From positions 1 through 38,272 of IMG/VR virus record IMGVR_UViG_3300046723_000342: a stretch of 38,272 bases of DNA; one strand, 5' to 3'. Origin of the DNA: a virus. The position numbers were made by a program, and so were the translations under genes. The notes below the pieces were generated by a model that saw only the letters and a list, made by a program, of their open reading frames with translations, was not told the origin of the DNA and did not search any database. This document shows positions 32,903-38,272 of the stretch, one piece after another (position 1 is the stretch's first letter; every line of letters starts with the position of its first letter).

Positions 32903-33127
32903 ATGAGATTTCGAAACGAGGGTGCGCGGCTGCTCGCCGCTGCGATGGGTCGGCTTGGGCTCTCGCAGGCCGACGTAGCGCGGCGCGCAGGCGTGGCTAG
33001 TGGCGTGGTTTCGCGGTGGCTCGGCGGCGCGAAGGCGCCGAGCCTCGACTCCGCGCTCGCGCTTGACCGCGAATTCGAGATCGCCCCCGCGACGTGGCGA
33101 GAGCCCGCTCACCGGAAGGCGGGATAG
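32903..33127 (+). CDS. Cro-like HTH protein
   Basis: A 74-residue XRE-family protein: LSQADVARRAGVASGVVSRW followed by LGGAKAPSLDSALALDREFE covers all helices of the HTH. It is short and single-domain, as Cro proteins are. It is the first gene of the right operon and divergent from the repressor. It would bind the same operators with different preference and favour lytic growth. Confidence 0.75.
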   Translation: MRFRNEGARLLAAAMGRLGLSQADVARRAGVASGVVSRWLGGAKAPSLDSALALDREFEIAPATWREPAHRKAG

Positions 33128-33197
33128 GCCCATGCGATCACCTACGTCAACGCGTTGGCGGTCTATTCCCGCCGGCTGACTTTTCGAGAGGAGCGGC

Positions 33198-33290
33198 GTG
33201 GACGCAATCGGTCTCGTCGGATGGGGTCTCGTTCTTTGGCTTCTGTGGTGGGCGACAACTCCGCCCCCAGAAAGGCGGCGTGGAAAGTGA
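33198..33290 (+). CDS. 30-residue single-span membrane peptide
   Basis: GTG start with AGAGGAG four nt upstream. The protein begins VDAIGLVGWGLVLWLLWWAT, a Trp/Leu-rich membrane span, then ends with a basic Pro/Arg tail (PPPERRRGK). Its stop overlaps the next GTG (GTGA), which supports both genes. It could be a small early toxin-like or exclusion peptide. No family is recognised. Confidence 0.65.
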   Translation: MDAIGLVGWGLVLWLLWWATTPPPERRRGK

Positions 33291-33586
33291 GCGCGATTGG
33301 GTATTTCAAGACTCTGCGGCCGGTGGCGAGGACGATCGAACGCGATGCATACCTCCGCCGCGCTCCGCGTCGCCATGACGAGGAGGGCTTCAAGCTCCCC
33401 GTGGGCGCGGGCTCTCCCGACGATTGCTTTCCATTCTCTGCCGACCCGAAGAGCGTCGAGCACGCGTTGCGCGATGCGCACGACAGGCTCGACGTCGCGG
33501 CGGCACAGGACGGTCGGATCGTCCTCTACGGCAAGCTTCCGCCGGGCGCCGCCTCGCACTTCCAACGCGTGCCGAGGGGCTGGTGA
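33287..33586 (+). CDS. Hypothetical early protein
   Basis: A 99-residue protein starting at a GTGA overlap with the membrane peptide and ending at a GTGA overlap with the RusA gene. It has a basic N-terminal part (TLRPVARTIERDAYLRRAPR) and an acidic helical part (SVEHALRDAHDRLDVAAAQD). Longer upstream frames overlap the membrane peptide and are unlikely. Function unknown. Confidence 0.6.
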   Translation: MSAIGYFKTLRPVARTIERDAYLRRAPRRHDEEGFKLPVGAGSPDDCFPFSADPKSVEHALRDAHDRLDVAAAQDGRIVLYGKLPPGAASHFQRVPRGW

Positions 33587-33960
33587 TTTCCTTCGAGCTG
33601 CCCCTCACCACGCCGTCGCTCGCGAATGCGCGCATGCACTGGGCCCGCAAGGCCAAGCTCGTCAAGTCGCAGCGCTGGACGGCGGGCATCATCACGCGCA
33701 GCAAGCTCGAGCAGGTGCGCGAATCGCCGCCCTTCGTTGTGATGCTCGTGCGCGTCGCACCGCGTGAGCTCGACGATGACAACCTGCGCGGCGCGCTGAA
33801 AGGCGTGCGTGATGGCATCGCCGATGCGTTCGGCATCAATGACCGCGACCCAATGGTCAAGTGGGACTATGGGCAAGAGAAGCGCACCAAAGCGCCCGCC
33901 GGCGTCCGCATCACCATCATGTCGCAGGCGAGGCTCAGCACCTCATGGGGCGAGGCATGA
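33583..33960 (+). CDS. RusA-family Holliday junction resolvase
   Basis: A 125-residue endonuclease, the usual RusA length. The signature RELDDDNLRGALKGVRDGIA with D64-D66 and N67, D77, then DAFGINDRDPMVKWDYG with D88, matches the family's metal-binding residues. RusA dimers cut four-way junctions made during phage recombination and replication. GTG start, coupled on both sides. It complements the exonuclease-annealase encoded in the left operon. Confidence 0.9.
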   Translation: MISFELPLTTPSLANARMHWARKAKLVKSQRWTAGIITRSKLEQVRESPPFVVMLVRVAPRELDDDNLRGALKGVRDGIADAFGINDRDPMVKWDYGQEKRTKAPAGVRITIMSQARLSTSWGEA

Positions 33961-34232
33961 GCGTCGGAACCATGTTCGACAAGGCTCGCCCCAACGGCGG
34001 GCGGGCGCGCATGCGCATCTGCGAGACATCCGAGGGGCACGGCCGCGGCGTGATCATCGAGCGGCTCGACGAACTCGGCGCCCGCATCGCTTCGCAGTTC
34101 GTGCCCGCCGATGAGCTGGACGATCTCGCCGCCGCAATCAAGGGCGCGCGGCTGCTCCTGCTCGGCGTGCCCGGGCCGCATGAGCTCGCGGCGAGGCCGA
34201 AGGAAGTGCACGGAAAGAAGGCGCCACGATGA
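33957..34232 (+). CDS. Hypothetical early protein
   Basis: A 91-residue protein coupled by ATGA. A basic N-terminal part, then a helical segment (LGARIASQFVPADELDDLAA) and GARLLLLGVPGPHELAARPK. No family is recognised. Its stop overlaps an ATG at 34229 that opens a 33-codon frame (see the region 34229-34330). Confidence 0.6.
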   Translation: MSVGTMFDKARPNGGRARMRICETSEGHGRGVIIERLDELGARIASQFVPADELDDLAAAIKGARLLLLGVPGPHELAARPKEVHGKKAPR

Positions 34233-34330
34233 ATGAGGAGATCTTTTGGTGCGCAGGTCTGCCCTGTCTGGAACGACGAGCCGCCGCACACCGACGACGA
34301 TGCGCCCGGCGGCTGGCGGCCGCGAGTTGA
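34229..34330 (+). other. Short coupled ORF, possible gene remnant
   Basis: A 33-codon frame whose ATG overlaps the previous stop. It begins MNEEIFWCAGLPCL, resembling MSDEEIFGCGALTL of the gene at 34494, and then runs into the 58-bp repeat in a frame that gives only basic low-complexity sequence. It may be a broken copy of that gene's start, frame-disrupted by the repeat. Confidence 0.4.
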
Positions 34331-34497
34331 CCGCCGCCGAGGAGGTCGTCGTCGAGCTGTTCCTTGGGACGCTGGACCCGACTCTCACCCTCTCGTCTGC
34401 GCTGCTCCTGGCCGAAGAGGAGGTCCAACTTTCACGTCTTTCGCGCCCCGCCGCGCGCCGCATCGGAACGGAGATCCGAAGGAGGTTTGCACGATGA
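34249..34497 (+). CDS. Hypothetical protein downstream of the 58-bp repeat
   Basis: An 82-residue protein from GTG 34249, which has GAGGAG eight nt upstream; ATG 34300 is an alternative. The first part crosses the repeat; the remainder (RELTAAEEVVVELFLGTLDP, then LTLSSALLLAEEEVQLSRLS) is a convincing helical protein with a basic end. Coupled by ATGA to the next gene. Function unknown. Confidence 0.5.
   Translation: MRRSALSGTTSRRTPTTMRPAAGGRELTAAEEVVVELFLGTLDPTLTLSSALLLAEEEVQLSRLSRPAARRIGTEIRRRFAR
34267..34324. repeat. 58-bp direct repeat, copy 1
   Basis: Identical over 58 bp to 36408-36465. The second copy codes WNDEPPHTDDDAPGGWRPR at the start of the helicase. Here the same frame codes the same peptide from ATG 34233 but then runs into unlikely sequence, while the presumed genes use other frames. 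A mark of recombination or duplication. Confidence 0.8.
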
Positions 34498-34739
34498 GCG
34501 ACGAAGAGATCTTTGGGTGTGGTGCTCTCACGCTGAGGGCGCGCGGTGACTTGCTCCAGCCCTCTCTCCCGGGGTCTGGCGATCGAACGACACTTGATGT
34601 CGACGACGCCGAGCGGCTCGCAATCGCGCTCCTCGGTTGGGCAGCGTCGGCTCGCGGGGCGAGCCCAGACGATGTGGCGGACCTGCACGTCATCTACGCC
34701 GAGTGGGCGGAGCGGCAGGCGAAGGCAGCGGCCCGATGA
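34494..34739 (+). CDS. Hypothetical early protein
   Basis: An 81-residue protein with a strong AAGGAGG before the ATG. An acidic N-terminus (MSDEEIFGCGALTLRARGDL), then helical segments (DDAERLAIALLGWAASARGA, DDVADLHVIYAEWAERQAKA). No family is recognised. Coupled to the next gene by ATGA. Confidence 0.6.
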   Translation: MSDEEIFGCGALTLRARGDLLQPSLPGSGDRTTLDVDDAERLAIALLGWAASARGASPDDVADLHVIYAEWAERQAKAAAR

Positions 34740-35287
34740 GTGCGGCGGCCCCCATGGACAACCCGCACCTCGCCGCCTGCCCCTCGTGCGGCCACGCCGA
34801 GGCGCTGCGGCGCGCGCTCAACAGCACCCGGTGGGAGATCTGCGGCATCCAGCGGCTCGGCGGCACCGCCATGCTCCAGTTCACGCACGCCGTTTGCCAG
34901 CGGAGCTACTCGGTGGAGCTCGAGCACGCGCGCGCCGAGGTCCCGCGGCTCGCCGCGCACCTCCGTGCGTTCTTCCTCGAGGCCGCGTTCGCCGCCGGCG
35001 CGCTGGCGTTCGTGCTCACGACCGAGATGTACGACGCGCGCCGCGCCGCGGAGACCGGCGACTCGCAGCGCCCGTCGGTTCCTCAGCGCGCCGCCCTCAT
35101 CGAGCGGTCCCGCGAGGCCCTGCTGGACCAGCTCCGGCACCTCACGGACGACGAAGTGCCGCACGATGAACTCCGCGCCGCCGCGCGCTTGCTCGACGCG
35201 TTGCTTCGGTCTCGAATCGCGACGCCGCACGAGATCGATGACTTCGCCGTTTCGCTGAAGCGTTGGACGGAGGAGCTCACGCCATGA
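34736..35287 (+). CDS. Hypothetical zinc-motif protein
   Basis: A 183-residue protein. CPSCGH near residue 15, with further Cys at 36 and 54 (EICGIQ, HAVCQR), could form a zinc site. Helices follow (RLAAHLRAFFLEAAFAAGAL and SREALLDQLRHLTDDEVPHD). Length and composition fit a nucleic-acid-associated phage protein, but the family is not recognised. Coupled on both sides. Confidence 0.6.
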   Translation: MSAAAPMDNPHLAACPSCGHAEALRRALNSTRWEICGIQRLGGTAMLQFTHAVCQRSYSVELEHARAEVPRLAAHLRAFFLEAAFAAGALAFVLTTEMYDARRAAETGDSQRPSVPQRAALIERSREALLDQLRHLTDDEVPHDELRAAARLLDALLRSRIATPHEIDDFAVSLKRWTEELTP

Positions 35288-35472
35288 CCGAGATTGAGCG
35301 CATCAACGACGAGATCCGAGCACTGCCGGTCCACGAGCAGATCCGCCTCGCGGCGGAGCTGCTCGAGGCGAAGCGGCCTGAACTCGCGCACGCGATTCTC
35401 GACCGGGTGACGACCGAGCTTGGGGCCTGGTTGGCGCTGCGAAAACTCCGAGAAATGGAGAGCAAACGATGA
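35284..35472 (+). CDS. Hypothetical small helical protein
   Basis: A 62-residue, almost wholly helical protein (MTEIERINDEIRALPVHEQI, then LAAELLEAKRPELAHAILDR). ATG overlaps the previous stop. Function unknown. Confidence 0.6.
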   Translation: MTEIERINDEIRALPVHEQIRLAAELLEAKRPELAHAILDRVTTELGAWLALRKLREMESKR

Positions 35473-35561
35473 TTCGCGAAGACCCCGCCGGCTTCATTCT
35501 TCTGGTGCTCGTCATCTTCACGGGCACCCTGCTCGCGCTTTCGGAGGTGCTCAGGCCATGA
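35469..35561 (+). CDS. 30-residue single-span membrane peptide
   Basis: MIREDPAGFILLVLVIFTGT followed by LLALSEVLRP: one membrane span with an acidic N-terminus. ATGA overlaps join it to the genes on both sides, which is strong support for expression. It has the same length as the membrane peptide at 33198 but no sequence similarity. It is a candidate exclusion or host-membrane factor. Confidence 0.7.
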   Translation: MIREDPAGFILLVLVIFTGTLLALSEVLRP

Positions 35562-35932
35562 AGGACGCGCGCCACCACCTTGAGACGCTCTACTGGATGG
35601 TCAGGCTTCAGCGCGAGCAGTCCGCATCCATCGATGATTCGCTCATGAAAAGGCGCCTGCTAGATCGCGCCCTCGAAGAGGCTCGGAACTTTCTCGAGAC
35701 CGAGAAGAGCGCGCCACAGCAAACGATTTTCGGGCCGGCGGCTTCCGCGAGAAACTCTACGCCGGTCGAGGCAACGCATACGGCGCCCGCCTCGCCCCCC
35801 GCTTCGGCGGGGGTGCCGGGAAGGGTTCCTTGTTGGTGCGGCCATTCGATGCAGGCGCATCTGCCTGATTGCGTCTTCTGCTGGCACGCCAATAAAATGT
35901 GTTTGGGGTTCAACCCGAGGGACAACGCGTGA
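35558..35932 (+). CDS. Hypothetical protein with C-terminal Cys/His cluster
   Basis: A 124-residue protein. A helical N-terminal half (HHLETLYWMVRLQREQSASI, then RLLDRALEEARNFLETEKSA), a Pro/Ala linker, and CWCGHSMQAHLPDCVFCWHA followed by NKMC, which resembles a zinc-binding knuckle. Coupled on both sides. Nucleic-acid or protein binding is possible. Confidence 0.6.
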   Translation: MKDARHHLETLYWMVRLQREQSASIDDSLMKRRLLDRALEEARNFLETEKSAPQQTIFGPAASARNSTPVEATHTAPASPPASAGVPGRVPCWCGHSMQAHLPDCVFCWHANKMCLGFNPRDNA

Positions 35933-36093
35933 AAGAGCAACGCACGCCGCCCGCGCATCCCGTCGAATGGCACTTCATCGGGCCCACGGGGACTCGTTGC
36001 GCCGTCTTCTCCAAGTCGTGGTTCGAGGCGAGGCAGAAGGCTGCTGCGTTCTTCGGCTGCCATCCGGATGAGCTGGTAGAGGTGAAGCAATGA
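35929..36093 (+). CDS. Hypothetical small protein
   Basis: A 54-residue protein, GTG start at a GTGA overlap. HPVEWHFIGPTGTRCAVFSK and WFEARQKAAAFFGCHPDELV form an alpha/beta pattern. The C-terminal part resembles small phage proteins that bind DNA, but I cannot name the family. Confidence 0.55.
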   Translation: MKEQRTPPAHPVEWHFIGPTGTRCAVFSKSWFEARQKAAAFFGCHPDELVEVKQ

Positions 36094-36386
36094 ACGACGA
36101 CCGCAAGCCTCTGTCGATGGATGAATGCTACCAACTCGGTGACACAATGTTCGCATCGCTCTGGTATCCGCGCAGCAGCGAGAAGAAGTACATTGAGGTG
36201 GATCTCATCGATGTCCGCGCCGCCGACGGGATTCGCATCTCGTACGACTTCGACCGAGATGGCTACGTCATCGAGCAAGCATCCGACTTCGGGCCGTGGG
36301 AACTCGGCGAGGAGAGCGATCCAGATTGGCAAGAGGTCGCCTTCGTCAAGGCTTGGGCTCGAGAAAAGAAGCGCGGCGAGCCGTGA
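36090..36386 (+). CDS. Hypothetical acidic early protein
   Basis: A 98-residue acidic protein (KKYIEVDLIDVRAADGIRIS, then YVIEQASDFGPWELGEESDP). Coupled by ATGA, and its stop overlaps the helicase start. No motif is recognised; acidic DNA-mimic roles are possible but speculative. Confidence 0.6.
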   Translation: MNDDRKPLSMDECYQLGDTMFASLWYPRSSEKKYIEVDLIDVRAADGIRISYDFDRDGYVIEQASDFGPWELGEESDPDWQEVAFVKAWAREKKRGEP

Positions 36387-37591
36387 TGCAAGCCGAGCCG
36401 CCCGACTTCTGGAACGACGAGCCGCCGCACACCGACGACGATGCGCCCGGCGGCTGGCGGCCGCGCATCGTCGACAACGACGTCGAGCGCTCGGCCATCG
36501 CCGAGGAGCCCGCAAAGCCTCCGGCGCCGCTTACCGTGCTCGACGTGCTCGAGCAATGGCGCAAGGAAGGGCCGCTCGTCCACGAGCCGACAGGCATCGC
36601 AAAGCTCGACGATCTCACCGGCGGCGGACCCGTCTACGGCTCGCGCATCTATCTCCTCGGCGCGCCCGACGCGGGCAAGACTGGCCTGCTCGTCCAGCTC
36701 CTCCACACGTGGGCGCAGCGCGGCATCATGGTCGGCATCCTCGCCGTCGATGAAGAGCCGAGCGACATCGTAACCCGCATCGCGCAACGCGCCGGATGGC
36801 AGCGCTCGCAATGCGAGGTACGCGATTCGATGGACATCGACGCGATGGCCGATGCACTACGCGACTTGCCCGTCGAGCTCTATTCGCACGGCTGGACAAT
36901 CGAGAGTGCTTCCAAAGACTTAGCCGACCGAGCGAAGGCCGAAAACAGGCGCGCCGTGTTCCTCGTCGACAGCGTTCAGTCCGTTGCGTCCTACCTCGCT
37001 GCTGCGGCCGAGAGCCCGCGCGAGGTGGTGAGCGCGAACGTCGCAGCGCTGCGTGCCTGCGCCTCGGCCTACAAGCTGATTGCCATCGCTACGAGTGAAA
37101 TGAGCCGCGGCGCGTATCGCTCTGTTCAGAGCGCCGAGCAGACCGACGACATGGCCGCGGGCAAAGAGAGCGGCGCCATCGAGTACAGCGCTCGCATCAT
37201 GCTCGCGCTCCGCAGCGTGAAGGGTGATGGCGAGAAGGTCCACGTCAAGATCGCCAAGAACAAGCATGGGCCCACGGGAGAGCTCTGGATGGCGCTCGAC
37301 CGGCGCGCGATGACGTTCACCGAATGCGCCAAGCCCGAAGAGCAGAGCGACGAAGAGCGAGAGGAAGCGAAGACGGCCGTCCGCGAGGCGAAGCTCGAGC
37401 GGCTCATGGTCGAGCTTGAGAAGGCGCTCGTTCGAGCGAAGAACCCTCCCACCACGCGCCAAGCTCTCAAGGGCCTGATCAGCGGCCGAAACGATGACAT
37501 CGAGGCCGCAATCAGTCGCCTCCAGCGAGACGAGCGCATCGAAGGCGGCAAAGGCGCGCCGTTCCGCGTCGTCAATACGGGCAGCTCGTAG
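36386..37591 (+). CDS. DnaB/RecA-fold replicative helicase-like ATPase
   Basis: A 401-residue protein. Residues 1-60 are flexible and begin with the peptide coded by the 58-bp repeat. The RecA-like core has a Walker A GAPDAGKTG (92-100), catalytic DEE (122-124), Walker B VFLVDSVQ (D195), a sensor IAIATSEMSRG and the DnaB-type KNKHGPTGEL. The C-terminal ~85 residues are charged helix plus a winged-helix-like end (LISGRNDDIEAAISRLQRDE). It lacks a DnaB N-terminal domain. It is probably the phage replication helicase or a RepA-like ATPase; no phage DNA polymerase is found, so host polymerase would be used. Confidence 0.75.
   Translation: MQAEPPDFWNDEPPHTDDDAPGGWRPRIVDNDVERSAIAEEPAKPPAPLTVLDVLEQWRKEGPLVHEPTGIAKLDDLTGGGPVYGSRIYLLGAPDAGKTGLLVQLLHTWAQRGIMVGILAVDEEPSDIVTRIAQRAGWQRSQCEVRDSMDIDAMADALRDLPVELYSHGWTIESASKDLADRAKAENRRAVFLVDSVQSVASYLAAAAESPREVVSANVAALRACASAYKLIAIATSEMSRGAYRSVQSAEQTDDMAAGKESGAIEYSARIMLALRSVKGDGEKVHVKIAKNKHGPTGELWMALDRRAMTFTECAKPEEQSDEEREEAKTAVREAKLERLMVELEKALVRAKNPPTTRQALKGLISGRNDDIEAAISRLQRDERIEGGKGAPFRVVNTGSS
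36408..36465. repeat. 58-bp direct repeat, copy 2
   Basis: Identical to 34267-34324, here in frame at the N-terminus of the helicase gene. Confidence 0.8.
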
Positions 37592-37946
37592 CGCCCTTCG
37601 CTGCCGCCGAGCACGCGAGCGAGGCCGCAGGGTCGCAGCGCGACGCATGCGCTTTCGCCGTGCAGTCGATCCAGCTCGCGTAAAAGTCGCCCATCCCCTG
37701 CTGCTTCTCGACCTTCCAGCTCACGAGGCAATCGCTCACATGTTGCGCCATCGACCCCGGCGCGCCGCAAGTGACCTCCGTCTTCGCCCACGCCTTGCAA
37801 ATGCCCTCGATGGCCACGAGCCTGCACGAGCTGCCCAAGGCCTCCTCCGCCTCCCCGGTGACCTCTGGCGACCCTTCCGATTCGACAGGCATGGCGCAAG
37901 CGGCGAGGAGGAGAGCGGCGAGGAAGGCGGCAAGGCGAGTCAGCAT
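37572..37946 (-). CDS. Cys-rich lipoprotein, probable moron
   Basis: A 124-residue exported lipoprotein. The signal peptide MLTRLAAFLAALLLAAC has a textbook lipobox with lipidated Cys17. The mature part starts acidic (EVTGEAEEALGSS), in the style of many myxobacterial lipoproteins, and has eight further Cys that may form disulfides. AGGAG seven nt before the ATG. It is on the opposite strand, overlaps the helicase end by 20 nt, and would be expressed on its own. Lysogenic conversion or superinfection exclusion is plausible by analogy with phage-encoded lipoproteins. Confidence 0.75.
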   Translation of the reverse strand: MLTRLAAFLAALLLAACAMPVESEGSPEVTGEAEEALGSSCRLVAIEGICKAWAKTEVTCGAPGSMAQHVSDCLVSWKVEKQQGMGDFYASWIDCTAKAHASRCDPAASLACSAAAKGATSCPY

Positions 37947-38077
37947 CGATGGCTCCTACGCGGCAGCCAACCACCTCATTCCAACGGCGGGAATGTGGCC
38001 AGCTTGACACGGTCGAAACGACCGAGTCGGAGGCCAATAAACTAACCCTATGGGTTGCAGGTAGGTCAGTGCTCCCA

Positions 38078-38105
38078 CCACTCCCGGAGCGCTCCCCGGG
38101 AGTGG
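38078..38105. repeat. Inverted repeat IR1
   Basis: CCACTCCCGG and CCGGGAGTGG, perfect 10-bp arms with an 8-nt loop. Confidence 0.8.
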
Positions 38106-38111
38106 CTCCCA

Positions 38112-38156
38112 CCACTCCCGCTCCCACCCTCCTATAGGGGTGGGAGCGGGGAGTGG
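38112..38156. repeat. Inverted repeat IR2
   Basis: GCTCCCACCC (38120-38129) pairs with GGGTGGGAGC (38138-38147) around an 8-nt loop; the outer CCACTCCC and GGGAGTGG extend the stem with one extra G. Confidence 0.8.
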
Positions 38157-38272
38157 GGAGCAGTGCCTACGGGAGGGCGACCACTCCCAACGGGAGCACG
38201 AGCCCGTAAATACCCCCCACCCCCCTCCACGGGTACCCCCCGTCGGGCGTCACCCCGAATGCACTTGCGAGG

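Larger units (their letters stand above)
37947..38272. other. Noncoding terminal region rich in inverted repeats
   Basis: 326 nt with no convincing gene. It holds a 15-bp palindrome CGGTCG-AAA-CGACCG (38010-38024) just behind a TTGACA, and five copies of CCACTCCC (three direct: 38078, 38112, 38181; two inverted, ending 38105 and 38156), listed separately. It lies upstream of the terminase operon if the genome is circular, so it is a candidate for packaging, origin or termination signals. Confidence 0.6.

Noticed and set aside
32408-33565. 385-codon minus-strand frame as one long repressor
   Set aside because: The upstream two thirds is antisense to the Cro-like gene and lacks protein character; the HTH protein begins at or after 32788.
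38004-38050. Promoter from TTGACA at 38004
   Set aside because: No -10-like sequence at 16-18 nt and the downstream ATG frame ends after a few codons; only the palindrome is noted.
37947-38272. CRISPR-like array in the terminal repeats
   Set aside because: Repeat units are short, in both orientations and unevenly spaced, with no regular spacers.

Overview
The window reads as a near-complete, possibly complete, temperate short-tailed (podovirus-type) phage genome. It is strongly GC-rich and almost entirely coding, with gene after gene joined by ATGA or GTGA stop/start overlaps. It carries terminase, portal, scaffold, capsid, a beta-propeller tail nozzle, long internal virion proteins and a beta-helix tailspike. 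There is no tape-measure gene and no sheath or tube gene, which points to a podovirus. The host is not stated. High GC, an integrase gene containing its own attP (the arrangement known from myxophage Mx8) and a moron lipoprotein with an EVTGEAEEALGS-like N-terminus make a myxobacterial or related host plausible, but this is inference.

Layout. 61-25931 (+): one late operon running from a leaderless promoter through packaging (small terminase-like, GNAT, TerL), head (portal, scaffold, capsid behind a structured leader), tail and internal virion proteins, tailspike, and a lysis cassette (two membrane proteins, a transglycosylase-like and a cysteine-hydrolase-like enzyme). 25920-28448 (-): ten small accessory genes, many with Cys pairs, with an internal leaderless promoter carrying a 16-bp palindrome. 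28494-32317 (-): integration and recombination module: tyrosine integrase with a tRNA-Phe-derived attP inside its 3' end, an excisionase-like gene overlapping it by 190 nt, an HTH/GIY-YIG fusion, and a single polypeptide joining a FEN/PolA-type 5'-3' exonuclease to a RecT-like annealing protein. 32317-32903: lysis/lysogeny switch with three related palindromic operators around a repressor gene and a divergent Cro-like gene. 32903-37591 (+): early right operon with small proteins (two of them 30-residue membrane peptides), a RusA-type resolvase and a DnaB/RecA-fold helicase. 37572-37946 (-): a Cys-rich lipoprotein moron. 37947-38272: noncoding, rich in inverted repeats.

How it works together (inference). 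The repressor holds down the right promoter (Cro-like, replication) and the left promoter (recombination/integration) by covering their -35 boxes. Several key transcripts appear to begin at the initiator ATG, with the shared geometry TTGAC(A/C)-17-(-10)-7-ATG. Integration through the tRNA-Phe 3' half would replace the last ~31 codons of the integrase, so lysogens would carry an altered enzyme. The most novel item is the exonuclease-RecT fusion, a one-chain recombination machine.
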